This document shows, in pieces, positions 1-8,597 of a stretch of 64,000 nucleotides of DNA. Origin of the DNA: Variovorax ginsengisoli (lineage in GTDB: Bacteria > Pseudomonadota > Gammaproteobacteria > Burkholderiales > Burkholderiaceae_C); contig NZ_JAUSRO010000018.1 in assembly GCF_030811835.1 (NCBI RefSeq), positions 62,001-126,000 on the forward strand. The letters are read 5' to 3'. The first letter of the stretch is position 1. Every line of letters begins with the position of its first letter. The notes beneath the pieces are model-generated. The model was not told the origin of the DNA and ran no database searches. It was given only the letters and a program-made list of their open reading frames with translations. Position numbers and translations under genes: made by a program.

Positions 1-690
1 TTCGAAGAGTTTCACAAACACTGAGTCAAGTTCGCGCTCGATCCCTTGTGCGATGCGAGAGAAGATCTGCGCGGTCGCAAGCTCTCTCTTCGTCTCTTTG
101 GTGTCTGCTGCAGCAATCTCCTTTCGGAAATCCCGACCAGCTGCTGCAACTTCAGCCACGGTTCGATGGGCCAGATGCGCAAACCCATCGCTTTCGTGGA
201 CCACAGCATGGGCAATGCCCAACGACCCTGCGAATTTCAGCAGCTTGTCGAACACCTTCTCGACGTCATCATCGGAATCGACATGGTTAAGAACCAGCTT
301 CAAGCGATCCGGCGTAACCCCCAGGTCGAGGAGATCGCGCAACACCTTCAACGTGTCGGCCTGCTGTTTCGCTTTGGCCACGGTAGGAATCAGGATGAAG
401 TCGAAGCCGTCGAGCACATCGCCCATCTGCCCTACTTTCGCGAACACCTGTTCGATGTTGCTGCTGCCGATGTCGACGATGGCGCTGTCCGATGCCAGTA
501 CCTCGATCATCACCGAGGCGAAGTCCTTGCCTTTGACGTTCGTTTCGTCGCCGCCCTCGTTCATCGTCTCGACAAACAGAATAGGACAGTTGCCCATTCG
601 CGGCTGCAAGAGATGGCGGGCGAGTGTCGTCTTGCCGACGTTGCCCGAGTAATTCAGAACCGCAACCTTGAAGCACGCGCTAGCGTTCAT
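1..690 (-). CDS. stbB: StbB/TraL-like plasmid ATPase (3' end outside window)
   Basis: The leftward frame starts at ATG 690 and is still open at base 1, so 230 residues are visible and the stop lies outside. Residues 16-22 read GNVGKTT, a Walker A P-loop, in the same N-terminal place as in StbB plasmid-stability ATPases and TraL of IncP plasmids (deviant Walker A, ParA/MinD-like fold). A VDIGSSN segment follows in the position of the second nucleotide-binding motif. Proteins of this family accompany the TraK/StbA-type DNA-binding protein beside oriT and help plasmid positioning or transfer. The gene lies just downstream of a TraK-like gene and divergent from the relaxase genes, as in IncP and related transfer regions. 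The full length is probably close to what is visible. Confidence 0.75.
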   Translation of the reverse strand, partial: MNASACFKVAVLNYSGNVGKTTLARHLLQPRMGNCPILFVETMNEGGDETNVKGKDFASVMIEVLASDSAIVDIGSSNIEQVFAKVGQMGDVLDGFDFILIPTVAKAKQQADTLKVLRDLLDLGVTPDRLKLVLNHVDSDDDVEKVFDKLLKFAGSLGIAHAVVHESDGFAHLAHRTVAEVAAAGRDFRKEIAAADTKETKRELATAQIFSRIAQGIERELDSVFVKLFE

Positions 691-720
691 TTCTAACTCC
701 CAAACGGACACATGACTGCC

Positions 721-1296
721 CTACCCGTCTCTCTCGCCGCTGTCCTTGTCGCGTTGTTTGAGCCGGGCAAGAACCCGATCCGACGTGGCTCCCAGACTGT
801 TGCGCTCCATATCTGCAAGCGCCTCATCTGCGAGTTTCACCATCCTGCGACGCTCCTCGTCGTCGGGCTTGGCTTTGTCGTGGGTTGATTTTACAGGTGT
901 CTGTTGAGTTGTCGATAAGGTTGGTTTTTTGAATCCGGTATCCACAGATATTTCGCGCGTCCCGGGCGATCCATCTCCCTGCTTCGCGGTCGTGTCGTTT
1001 TGCCGAACGGGCTTCGCGGTTGTCTCACGGTCTGAGGAACCTCCTGCCATCGCCGCTAAATGTGCTCGCGCCTCTGCTTCGAGGTCCATGTGCTTGGCAA
1101 TCCAGCGATAGAAACCGAGTAGCGAGCAAGAGACAAGGCCTTCGCTGCTGAGGAATTCGAAGGTACGCCTCTTCGTATAGCCGTCGAGATAGAAGCCAAG
1201 AATCGTTGGCCGCAGCCATTCAAGCCGTGCCTTGGCGTCCGGGGGATTCGCAGACTTGAATGCCTTGACCTTGGCATTCAGCTCTTCCTCATCCAT
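721..1296 (-). CDS. TraK-like oriT-proximal DNA-binding protein
   Basis: The 191-residue protein has an N-terminal helical region (RPTILGFYLDGYTKRRTFEF, then SLLGFYRWIAKH). This resembles the fold and motif layout of TraK, which binds oriT in IncP plasmids. The C-terminal half is charged, low-complexity and rich in K, D, E and T. I chose ATG 1296 because AGGTG stands before it; an in-frame ATG at 1410 would add 38 residues but has no clear ribosome site. It ends 31 bp before the StbB/TraL-like gene, so the two are probably one leftward operon, divergent from the MobC-like and relaxase genes. The TraK assignment rests on position and a weak motif match. Confidence 0.5.
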   Translation of the reverse strand: MDEEELNAKVKAFKSANPPDAKARLEWLRPTILGFYLDGYTKRRTFEFLSSEGLVSCSLLGFYRWIAKHMDLEAEARAHLAAMAGGSSDRETTAKPVRQNDTTAKQGDGSPGTREISVDTGFKKPTLSTTQQTPVKSTHDKAKPDDEERRRMVKLADEALADMERNSLGATSDRVLARLKQRDKDSGERDG

Positions 1297-1410
1297 ACGC
1301 ACCTGTGTGTACCTCTTCGCCACCGCGGCTGATTTGCAGAGATTATCACTAAATATCACATGGTTGCACTTCTGCTTCATAGATGCAGTGAGTCTCACTT
1401 TATTCCGCAT

Positions 1411-1590
1411 CTGACGGACATTTCCAACACAACCGACGCCATTTTCGAGCGCAGCTTTAGTTAGGCACGTTGGGTATGTTTACAACCGGCTACGCCTCTG
1501 TAAAATACCTGTGCCTAAGGCGCTGCCTTAGAAACCGATTTGGGGGCCGGCTACACCTCTCAATTTCGCATGCGAAATTGGCCCAGGGAC
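1411..1590. other. Candidate origin of transfer (oriT) and divergent promoter region
   Basis: This gene-free interval separates the TraK-like/StbB genes from the MobC-like/relaxase genes, the usual place of oriT in MOB-P systems. It contains two 14-bp direct repeats, CCGGCTACGCCTCT (1486-1499) and CCGGCTACACCTCT (1547-1560). Between them is a hairpin with 7-bp arms CTAAGGC/GCCTTAG (1515-1521 and 1525-1531). ATACCTGT (1505-1512), just before the hairpin, resembles the ATCCTG-type nic core of the IncP group with one change. The nic assignment is inference. Confidence 0.5.
1562..1579. promoter_or_regulatory. 18-bp perfect palindrome, operator-like (copy 1)
   Basis: AATTTCGCATGCGAAATT is a perfect palindrome lying 11 bp before the MobC-like start codon and covering the area just 5' of its ribosome site. 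The same core occurs inside that gene (1651-1666) and before the topoisomerase gene (6361-6374). Location and repetition fit a repressor binding site. Confidence 0.55.
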
Positions 1591-2025
1591 ATGACACAGA
1601 ACCTTGACGCTGACCCATCAGCGGATGCGGCGCTCGCTGAAGACCTCTCGATTTCGCATGCGAAATCCCTCCCGTCCAAGCGGCGCAAGACGGAGGTGGC
1701 ATCGTTCCGGCTCAGCGCAGAGTCGCACGAGACCCTCATGTCGCGCGCGGCCGAGTCCGGCCTGTCTCCCCGTGTTTGGCTCGAGCAGGCCATCCTTGAA
1801 AATCGAACCGAAATCATTGCTGTGGCAAAGCCGCACCCGGAGTTGAAGCCGCTCTTGTTCCAGGCGAACAAAGCCGGCAACAACCTCAATCAGCTCGCGC
1901 ACCACTTCAACGCTTTGAGGCTTCAAGGAAAGCTCTCGGAGGCTCATTGCGAGGAAGCTCTCTACCTCCTCGCCAAGATTCAAGGCTCGTTCAGGGAGGC
2001 GGTCGCCAGTGCTCGTCCGCGTTAA
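1591..2025 (+). CDS. mobC: MobC/TraJ-like mobilisation accessory protein
   Basis: This 144-residue protein probably helps the relaxase recognise oriT. The N-terminal half holds a ribbon-helix-helix-like stretch (VASFRLSAESHETLMSRAAE). The C-terminal half holds a MobC-type signature, NKAGNNLNQLAHHFN, equivalent to the NNLNQLA core of bacterial mobilisation proteins. ATG 1591 is preceded by AGGGA; longer in-frame starts would read through the palindrome at 1562-1579. Its last 17 bases overlap the relaxase start at 2009, which implies translational coupling. A second copy of the palindrome lies inside its coding sequence at 1651-1666. Confidence 0.75.
   Translation: MTQNLDADPSADAALAEDLSISHAKSLPSKRRKTEVASFRLSAESHETLMSRAAESGLSPRVWLEQAILENRTEIIAVAKPHPELKPLLFQANKAGNNLNQLAHHFNALRLQGKLSEAHCEEALYLLAKIQGSFREAVASARPR
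1651..1666. promoter_or_regulatory. 16-bp perfect palindrome inside mobC (copy 2)
   Basis: ATTTCGCATGCGAAAT repeats the palindrome found at 1562-1579, 89 bp further on and within the coding sequence. Two sites at this spacing could allow cooperative binding or roadblock repression. Confidence 0.5.
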
Positions 2026-5000
2026 CGCTGCCGCGGGCGGCATCAAGGAATACCTCGAAACCGGGCGGAAGAAGGGCAGGGAGCACGACCGTGAGTTGAT
2101 CGACGAGCGTCTTCCGCTGGCAGGTGACATTGAACTCTTGGACGACGTGATCCAGTCGATCCAAACCAAGCAGGAAGGGGATTCGCGTTACTTGCACATC
2201 ACCCTGGGCTTCTCTGAGCAGTTCACTTCCGCGCCTGAGTGCGGTCCTGGGCAGATCAATGCTGAACTGCTGCACGAGGTGGTTGACGCTTACAGGCAGG
2301 CGCTCATGGCGGCATACGACCCGAGCGAATACCTGTTCTACGCCGAGGCACACATCCCCAAAGTCACCCACGAACTTAACGCGAGTACCGGGGACTACGA
2401 GAGTCGACTTCCTCACGTGCACATCGTCATTCCGATGCGCAACCTCGAATCCGACCGTTATCTCAATCCCTTCGGTCATGGCGAGCAGACGATGTGGGCA
2501 GCCCAGGCCATTCAGGAAGACATCAACCGGCGTTTCGGTCTCAAGAGCCCGCTTGCCTCTCGTCGCGACCCAGCAGCCCCACAGCACCCACTCGGTCGGC
2601 ACGTTGCCAGCTTCGAAGGGCAGAGCCCTAAACAGATTCGCGCGTATCTGGCGGACTTGGTTGCTCAAGGTCATGTCGACAGCTTCGAGCAGCTTGTCGA
2701 AGCGGCAAGCGTGATTGGCGTGACGACCGTGCGCGATGGCAAGGACGGCGCATACCTGAACGTCAAGCCCGATTGGGCTGATCGTGGGATCAATCTCAAG
2801 GATCTGGGGCGCAGCGACTTCGACGCAACAGCCCGGAGCCTGCGTCAAGGCGTCGCAACGCCTGACTTCCAGCAGCTCGCCACCCAATGGAAAGAGCAGG
2901 GCGCCTTCGAGGTTCGCTATGCCCACGGTTCCCCCAGGATGCGCGCTGCCTACAAGGCCATGAGCCCGGCGGAACGCGTTGCGTTCCTCAACCAGGCTCG
3001 TGAAGCCACTCAGGCGCGGCTGGAGGCCTACGACGTGCCGATCGAGCGCCAACACGTCGACGCAGCCGCACAAGCGATTCAGCGAGCTATGCGTCAAGTC
3101 GAGAAGGAGGGCGTTCCAACGCCCCGCTCAGTCGGACTGGCAGAGCGAATTAATTCACTTATCAAGGAAGTCAAAAATGGAAGACCTGAACGAGTTGTCG
3201 GTGATGATGGAAACGTTGACCGAGCAAAATCTCCAGATGGCTCTCGTGTTCGAGAAGATTCTGGCCGAGATGGAAAGGCCGTTCGACGACGGTCTGGTCG
3301 AGACGCTGAAGAAGTTGCTCGCCCCGCTGGTCGACAGCTCTCAGCAGATCAAGGAGCGTCTCGGAATCTGAGCGATGCCGAGCTGAAGTCGTCCACAGAC
3401 CCTCAGCTGCTTCTCGATGCCGCGCGCAAGCGCTTCGGCATAGATCCCGTCGACTATTTCATCCGCACCGGGTCGGACGGCGCACCGCGCATCGTCCACA
3501 ACGACAAGCAGTACAACCTCGGCGACTTTTTTACCAAGCACCTGCAGCGCCCTTGGGCCGAGGCTCGCGAAATACTGGTCGAGTGCCATGCCCGGACGGT
3601 CGCCCTGAACACGGATACCCATGAAACAACCATCCCCGGAGGAGATCGCACGGGCGATCGCTCAAGCCAAAGCTTACTCAGCCGCTCAGCAGCGGCTATC
3701 GCGCGCGGCCAACAAGTTGCTGAGGATGCTGACAAGGTCGCCAGGTACCTCCAGCGTCGAAGTCTTGGTGCGACTCTTGAAGCCACTCTACGTGGACTAC
3801 GCGAAGATCGCCCGTCGAACGAAGCACCTCTGACGCCGGCCGATCGCATCGAGCGCGCACGCGAAGCTATTTCCCGAGCGACCGACCGCGATATTGACCC
3901 AGAGGCTGTCAGGGCGGCGCTCAGCCGTCGCACGCTTGGCCAGGCCGTATCGGTCGCGCTGAACAGCCTGACGCTCGACCGGCCTCCCAATCTGTCGAAG
4001 ACAGACATCACGCTCAGCCGCTCGGCACAGGCGATCGCGCGCGGCCAACAAATTGCCGATGATGCTGACAAAGTCGCAAGGTTCCTCCAGCGCCGGGATC
4101 TTGGCGCAGCTCTTGAAGCCACTCTCCGCGAACTTCGCGAGAATCGCCCGTCGAACGAAGCTCCTCTGACGCCGGCCGATCGCATCGAGCGGGCGCGTGA
4201 AGCCATTTCCCGCGCGACCGACCGCGATATTGACCCAGAGGCGGTCAGAGCCGTTCTGAGCCGTCGCACGCTCGGCCAGGCCGTATCGCTCGCGCTGCAC
4301 AGCCTGACGCTTGATCGACCAGAGCGACGCAAGTCGCAGACCGTCATCGAAGCCATTGCTGCTTCGGCCAAGCCTCGGCAGCTGCACCCCGATCGACTCA
4401 AGACCGATACCAATCCGGCCATTGTTTTGACCGCGGCGAAGAAGCTCTACGGTATTGACCTCGCCGACTACAGTGTCGGCACAGGTTCTGACGGCGCACC
4501 TCGCATCATCCACAAGCACAAGCAGTACAACCTTGGCGACTTCCTCACCAAGCACCTGCAGCGGCCGTGGGCGGAAGCCCAGACGGTGTTGCGTGACTGC
4601 TATCACGCAAGCATTTCGGACGCCTTGCCGCCGCCTGATAAGGTGCTATGGCGACAGTTTTCTCAATGGCGCGAGCGGCAGTTCGAAACAGTTGCAGCGC
4701 GCAGGTCCGCCGACGGCGCTGCGTTCCGGTCGCGGGTGCTCGACGCACGAGAGGAATACAAGCGGCGCAAGGCAGAGGCCCAGCCGCTGCCAGGGCGAGA
4801 GCGCGCGGCGGCCGTTGCACGTGCGCGCGCCGACCAGTTTGTTGCTCAGCAGGTCATCGCAGTTGACCGCGCGAAGGCGTCAGCTGCTGCGCGAATTCCG
4901 AGGCGCAATGCACACTACCGTGAGTTCCTGGTTGAGCTGGCAAGCGACGGCGACACCGCTGCATTGGGTGAGCTGCGCCGTATGGCGCCACATCAACCCG

Positions 5001-5341
5001 AGCCTGACGCCAAGATTTCAGGAGCGCGTAGCCAGCCGGTGTTTCCTCTGCCGACTTACAGCGTGGATGCGAAGGGCGCCGTCACGTATTGGGCAGGGGA
5101 GAGCGCGATCGTGCGCGACTCGACCCAGGGCGTCACGGTGCTGAAAGCACAGATAGCCGCCTATGACGCGGCGATTCGCGTTGCCATCGCGCGCTATGGC
5201 AGGACGTTGACGCTCAACGGCGACGCCCGCTTTGTAGCGAGCATGAGCGATGCGGCGCGTCGGACAGGGCTTGAGCTGGTTTTGCGGGACGCCTCTCGCC
5301 CCAAGGCGTCGCCTGTTCTCATCAACTCGCGTGAGCGGTGA
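2009..5341 (+). CDS. Conjugative relaxase with C-terminal LPD7 domain
   Basis: A 1110-residue relaxase of the MOB-P type that would nick oriT and lead the transferred strand. The N-terminus has KEYLETG and the LIDERLPLAGDIEL segment typical of this family. The metal-binding histidines are visible at H115 (FYAEAH) and H136/H138 (LPHVHIVIP). Tyr15 in KEYLE is the best candidate for the nucleophile. Residues about 1010-1095 match the LPD7 domain found at the end of many relaxases (ARYGRTLTLNGDARFVASM). The middle contains two kinds of internal duplication: a unit of about 110 residues in tandem near 560-780, and a second unit near 467-530 and 804-870. The start is GTG 2009, inside the end of mobC. 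Small ORFs are overprinted at 3177 and 3621. Confidence 0.85.
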   Translation: MLVRVNAAAGGIKEYLETGRKKGREHDRELIDERLPLAGDIELLDDVIQSIQTKQEGDSRYLHITLGFSEQFTSAPECGPGQINAELLHEVVDAYRQALMAAYDPSEYLFYAEAHIPKVTHELNASTGDYESRLPHVHIVIPMRNLESDRYLNPFGHGEQTMWAAQAIQEDINRRFGLKSPLASRRDPAAPQHPLGRHVASFEGQSPKQIRAYLADLVAQGHVDSFEQLVEAASVIGVTTVRDGKDGAYLNVKPDWADRGINLKDLGRSDFDATARSLRQGVATPDFQQLATQWKEQGAFEVRYAHGSPRMRAAYKAMSPAERVAFLNQAREATQARLEAYDVPIERQHVDAAAQAIQRAMRQVEKEGVPTPRSVGLAERINSLIKEVKNGRPERVVGDDGNVDRAKSPDGSRVREDSGRDGKAVRRRSGRDAEEVARPAGRQLSADQGASRNLSDAELKSSTDPQLLLDAARKRFGIDPVDYFIRTGSDGAPRIVHNDKQYNLGDFFTKHLQRPWAEAREILVECHARTVALNTDTHETTIPGGDRTGDRSSQSLLSRSAAAIARGQQVAEDADKVARYLQRRSLGATLEATLRGLREDRPSNEAPLTPADRIERAREAISRATDRDIDPEAVRAALSRRTLGQAVSVALNSLTLDRPPNLSKTDITLSRSAQAIARGQQIADDADKVARFLQRRDLGAALEATLRELRENRPSNEAPLTPADRIERAREAISRATDRDIDPEAVRAVLSRRTLGQAVSLALHSLTLDRPERRKSQTVIEAIAASAKPRQLHPDRLKTDTNPAIVLTAAKKLYGIDLADYSVGTGSDGAPRIIHKHKQYNLGDFLTKHLQRPWAEAQTVLRDCYHASISDALPPPDKVLWRQFSQWRERQFETVAARRSADGAAFRSRVLDAREEYKRRKAEAQPLPGRERAAAVARARADQFVAQQVIAVDRAKASAAARIPRRNAHYREFLVELASDGDTAALGELRRMAPHQPEPDAKISGARSQPVFPLPTYSVDAKGAVTYWAGESAIVRDSTQGVTVLKAQIAAYDAAIRVAIARYGRTLTLNGDARFVASMSDAARRTGLELVLRDASRPKASPVLINSRER
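3177..3371 (+). CDS. Overprinted small acidic helical protein within relaxase gene (TraH-like arrangement)
   Basis: A 64-residue ORF lies in the +1 frame relative to the relaxase. It starts at ATG 3177 with a strong ribosome site (AAGGAAG, about 7 bases upstream). The product is acidic, leucine-rich and helical (MEDLNELSVMMETLTEQNLQ at the start, ending KERLGI). In the same stretch the relaxase frame encodes a low-complexity R/D/G/E linker, as expected if this frame is the constrained one. In IncP plasmids traH, a small acidic relaxosome protein, is likewise encoded inside traI. No homology to TraH is claimed; the analogy is position, size and charge. Confidence 0.55.
   Translation: MEDLNELSVMMETLTEQNLQMALVFEKILAEMERPFDDGLVETLKKLLAPLVDSSQQIKERLGI
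3621..3833 (+). CDS. Possible second overprinted ORF within relaxase gene, basic 70-aa product
   Basis: In the same alternative frame as the ORF at 3177, ATG 3621 opens 70 codons ending at 3833. The product is basic and helix-forming (MKQPSPEEIARAIAQAKAYS at the start), with plausible amphipathic segments. It coincides with the first copy of the duplicated relaxase segment; the second copy has no matching open frame. No strong ribosome site is seen (GGAT only), so this is weaker than the ORF at 3177. Confidence 0.25.
   Translation: MKQPSPEEIARAIAQAKAYSAAQQRLSRAANKLLRMLTRSPGTSSVEVLVRLLKPLYVDYAKIARRTKHL
3680..4350 (+). repeat. Tandem duplication of about 336 bp inside the relaxase gene
   Basis: Two adjacent segments, starting near 3683 and 4019, encode nearly the same block of about 110 residues. 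Each runs from SRSA.AIARGQQ through ADKVAR.LQRR and APLTPADRIERAREAISRA to RRTLGQAVS.AL. A separate pair of blocks (from about 3405 and about 4420; shared core GSDGAPRI.HN/KHKQYNLGDF) flanks the tandem copies. The coding differences are mostly synonymous or conservative, so both copies have been under selection. Confidence 0.8.
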
Positions 5342-5474
5342 CGACGTTTCTCTGGACCCGTAGCCCGGAGTAGCCGACACCTTTGCATGCGACCGACGAC
5401 AAGGACGAGCACGTCCCTACAATGGAGATCAGATCGCCAGGGCACGCTGGCTTTGCCTAAAACAAGAAGCGACC

Positions 5475-6086
5475 TTGGATCCGACTTTCATCGAAGAGCA
5501 CGGCGCGATCGTTCCCGACAGCGCGTATTTCCCCAGCGTCCAATTCCGTGGCGACAGATGGGATTTCACGCACCTGCGGCCGTTCGCCATGACCCGAGTC
5601 CTTGGAAGCGGCGTCAAAGTCGATGTAGTCGTTTTCTTTTCGTGCCACTGCTTCACCCACAAGCTTCGTGACGACGACCGAGACGGAGCTGACATTCCGG
5701 AAGGTGAGTTCTGGGTTGACGACGAGGGGGATGAGCGCGTCCTTGACGAAATCCGGTACAAGCTTTCGGCGGCCTTGCCCGAAATTATCCGCAACTTCGA
5801 CAAAGGTCACGTGCGGGTGATGACTCCATGGCAAGACCCCCGGACAAGACGAGTTCACAAGGAATCGTTCTTCAAGGTAGCAGTGCCCAAGCCAGATGGG
5901 ACGACGGACGACTACGTGCTGTTCTTCTCACTGGATAAAGACCGGGAACGCAAGCGTCGCTTCATCCTGCGCGTGAAGTCAGCGTACCCCATGGCGGCGT
6001 GGACCAGGAAGATGAACGATGCGAAGAAGGTCAACTTTCTCATCCTTCTGAACGCCAAGAACGAAGGCAGAGAAATCAGGCGCTGA
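5475..6086 (+). CDS. Conserved-type hypothetical protein between relaxase and topoisomerase genes
   Basis: A 203-residue soluble protein with no signal peptide. It starts at TTG 5475; no ATG was found in frame just upstream, and the ribosome site is weak (AAGAAG). Visible features are a VVVFFSCHCFTHKL motif near residue 50 with a Cys-His-Cys cluster, an acidic middle (DGADIPEGEFWVDDEGDE) and a basic C-terminus. The layout recalls a family sometimes annotated as stationary-phase growth adaptation protein in mobile elements, but I am not sure of that. It follows the relaxase by 134 bp in the same direction. A stem-loop follows its stop codon. Confidence 0.5.
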   Translation: MDPTFIEEHGAIVPDSAYFPSVQFRGDRWDFTHLRPFAMTRVLGSGVKVDVVVFFSCHCFTHKLRDDDRDGADIPEGEFWVDDEGDERVLDEIRYKLSAALPEIIRNFDKGHVRVMTPWQDPRTRRVHKESFFKVAVPKPDGTTDDYVLFFSLDKDRERKRRFILRVKSAYPMAAWTRKMNDAKKVNFLILLNAKNEGREIRR

Positions 6087-6093
6087 AAAGACG

Positions 6094-6115
6094 GCAGCCA
6101 CCCGAAGGTGGCTGC
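6094..6115 (+). terminator. Stem-loop after the gene ending at 6086
   Basis: GCAGCCACC and GGTGGCTGC form a perfect 9-bp stem with a CGAA tetraloop. It starts 8 bp after the stop codon. There is no T-tract, so it is either a weak terminator or an mRNA 3'-end stabiliser. Confidence 0.5.
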
Positions 6116-6477
6116 TGCATGCGAGGACTCTCTTTGCCATTCACTTTGGGTGTTTGGCTATCGCCACTCCAGGTGGGACCTCTGATCAAGAATGTTGAGG
6201 CGGCGCCGTGTCTATATTTCTCGCTAGCTCAAACACGGCCTTGAGGAAACATTATTTATGTTTTTGACGGCGTCGTCAATTTTTGCATGTGGGTCACATC
6301 GGCTCCAAGGGTGATTCGTTCGCCACCACCGCCCCCTGGCGCACTGCCTGGCCCTCCGAATTTCGCATGCGAAAGTTCAAGCAAACCCTCAAACAGACCC
6401 TATTGGTTTACAGGTAGGTTGTCTTTATGATTGTCGTTAAGGCTTCTTAGTTTGTATTCCTGGTCAAAGGGGGTTTC
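6116..6477. other. Regulatory intergenic region before topoisomerase gene
   Basis: About 360 bp without a convincing gene. It contains the palindrome at 6361-6374, GTTTACA at 6406-6412 and TAGGTTGTC at 6415-6423. The latter two also occur in the parA promoter region. GTTTACAACC also occurs beside oriT at 1478-1487. The ribosome site AAAGGGGG precedes GTG 6478. Confidence 0.5.
6361..6374. promoter_or_regulatory. Palindrome TTTCGCATGCGAAA (copy 3)
   Basis: A perfect 14-bp copy of the palindrome seen at 1562 and 1651 lies about 105 bp before the topoisomerase start. This ties the mobilisation and topoisomerase promoters to one possible repressor. Confidence 0.55.
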
Positions 6478-8480
6478 GTGAGTCGACTCTTCATCGCTGA
6501 AAAACCATCCGTAGCTACCGAGCTCGCCCAGTTGCTGGGTGTCACCCGCCGCGAACGCGGCTTCTTCGTTTGCGGCGACGACTTTGTCAGCTCTTGCTTC
6601 GGGCACCTCTACGAGATGCCGAAGCCCGAGTACTACAACGCGTCGTACAGAGAGTGGTCCTTCGCCACCTTGCCGATCGTGCCGCCTGCCTGGGTGGTAT
6701 TGCCCAAAGACGACGCCCGCGATCGCATCAAGCTCCTGACGCAGCTCATGCGCGAGGTATCGGTCGTCGTGAACGCAGGCGACCCGGACAACGAAGGGCA
6801 GCTCCTAGTTGACGAAGTCATCGAGCACGCCAAGTTCCGCGGACAGGTTTTGCGCTTCTGGTCCAGCGCACAGGACCCGGCCAGTCTGCATGCGGCGATG
6901 GAGAACCTTCGTGACAACCGCGACTTCGCAGGAATGCGCGACGCGGCGGACGCGGTCGGGCCGATTGGCTGATCGGAATGAATGCAAGCCGTGCCTTCAC
7001 GCTGCGCGCTCAGGCTCAAGGGAATCGGGGCGTCGTGCCCGTCGGCCGCGTGATGACGCCCACGCTTGCAATGGTCGCGGCCGCAGACGACAAGTTCGCC
7101 AAGTTCAGGCCCGTGCCCTACCATTTCGTCACTGTCATGGTGCGCCACGCGGCCGGCGACTTCCGCATGCGCTGGCAGCCACGCGAAGATCAAGTCGGGC
7201 TCGATGAGGAAGGGCGACTTGTCGACACGACCGTGGCAGACGATCTGGTCGTCCGGCTTGCCGGTACGGCCGGCACGATCACCAACTACGCATCGATTCC
7301 GAAAATCGAGAGGCAACCCAAAGGACTGTCGCTCGCCGGCATCGGTTTGCTCGCGTCGGAAATGTTCGGCTATAGCGCGACCCAAACGCTGCAGATCTGC
7401 CAAGCCCTCTATGAGACCCACAAGCTCGCCAGTTACCCGCGCACCGATTGCGAGTACCTGCCAGAGAACCAGCACGCAGCCGCACCGGCCATCCTTGAAG
7501 CGCTACGGCACAACATGCCAGCGATCGCGCCATGGATCGACGGCGCCGATGCGTCGATCATGTCGAGGACATGGGACAACGCGAAGATCACCGCGCACCA
7601 CGGGATCATTCCCACGGCCATGCGTGCCGACTTATCGCATCTGAACGAGTGGGAGATGAACCTGTATCAGCTCATCGTGCGCCAATACATCGCTCAGTTC
7701 TACCAAGCGTATACATACGACGAGAACACGGTACAGGCCAGTGCAGTCGGTGAAGCGTTTGCCGCGCGGGGCAAGGTCGTCACGGAGCCGGGCTGGAAGC
7801 AGCTCTTCCAAGCCCCGCTCGAACCAGACGACGACATCCAGGCCTTGCCCGTCCTGCAAGAGGAAGACCCGATCGGGATGCTCGAAGCGACGCGCCACGA
7901 CAAGCAGACGACGGCGCCCAAGCGATTCACGGAAGGCACATTGCCGCCTGCCATGGAAAACATCTTCCGTTACGTCGACGATCCGGAGGACCGCAAGACG
8001 CTGAAAGATGGCGATGGCATCGGTGCGCCGTCAACGCGCGGCCCCATCATCGAAGAACTCAAGCGCCGTGGTTTCCTCACGAACCGCGGCAAGTGGCTCG
8101 TGAGCACGGATGAGGGGCGAGCCGTTCTGGCGATGCTCCCGCCCGAGGTGAAGAGTCCAGCGCTCACTGCGCACTTCCAACGCCAGTTGCGCGAAATCGA
8201 AAAGGGCGACCGCAGCATCGACCAGTTCGTCTCCGACCAAGTGCGGTTCGTTGATGCCCTGATTGCGCAGGCAAGGGCCGATCTGCCATTCGTGAAACAT
8301 ATCGCTTGCCCAGATGGGCAGTGCCCCGGTCACATGCGGCGCATCCCTCGCAAGGACGGCACTGGTCACTTCTGGAGCTGCTCTGCCTGGCGCAGCTCCG
8401 GCTGCAACGCCAGCGCGAGCGATGTCGACGGCAAGCCGGACTTCACAGCACGCAAAAAACTTACCTCGGCGGCGTCGTGA
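6478..8480 (+). pseudogene. topB: Topoisomerase III (type IA), split by a frameshift near 6955
   Basis: Two consecutive frames make one type IA topoisomerase. The first part (GTG 6478 to 6972, 164 residues) has the TOPRIM start SRLFIAEKPSVATELAQLLG and the NAGDPDNEGQLLVDE acidic motif. The second (frame from about 6957; first ATG 6978, stop 8480) has the catalytic tyrosine motif ASYPRTDCEYL, GDGIGAPSTR, and a C-terminal zinc-finger segment with C-x5-C and C-x8-C spacing (CPDGQC, CSAWRSSGC). Family members read RSRADWLIGMN where the frames meet; here a few bases are missing in the G-rich stretch 6946-6962, giving a shift equivalent to -1. No slippery heptamer is visible. It is either a true inactivation or a sequence error. 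TraE-type plasmid topoisomerases are the closest functional match. Confidence 0.8.
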
Positions 8481-8597
8481 ATGTGGACAGATGTGCAGAA
8501 CTACACATTCCCCTGTAGCACGAGAACTTTTACATTCAGTTAACGCCCTTCACCAAGCTTCTCTCTCCCGGCTTCGAGCCATCACTTCGAGACTTCC

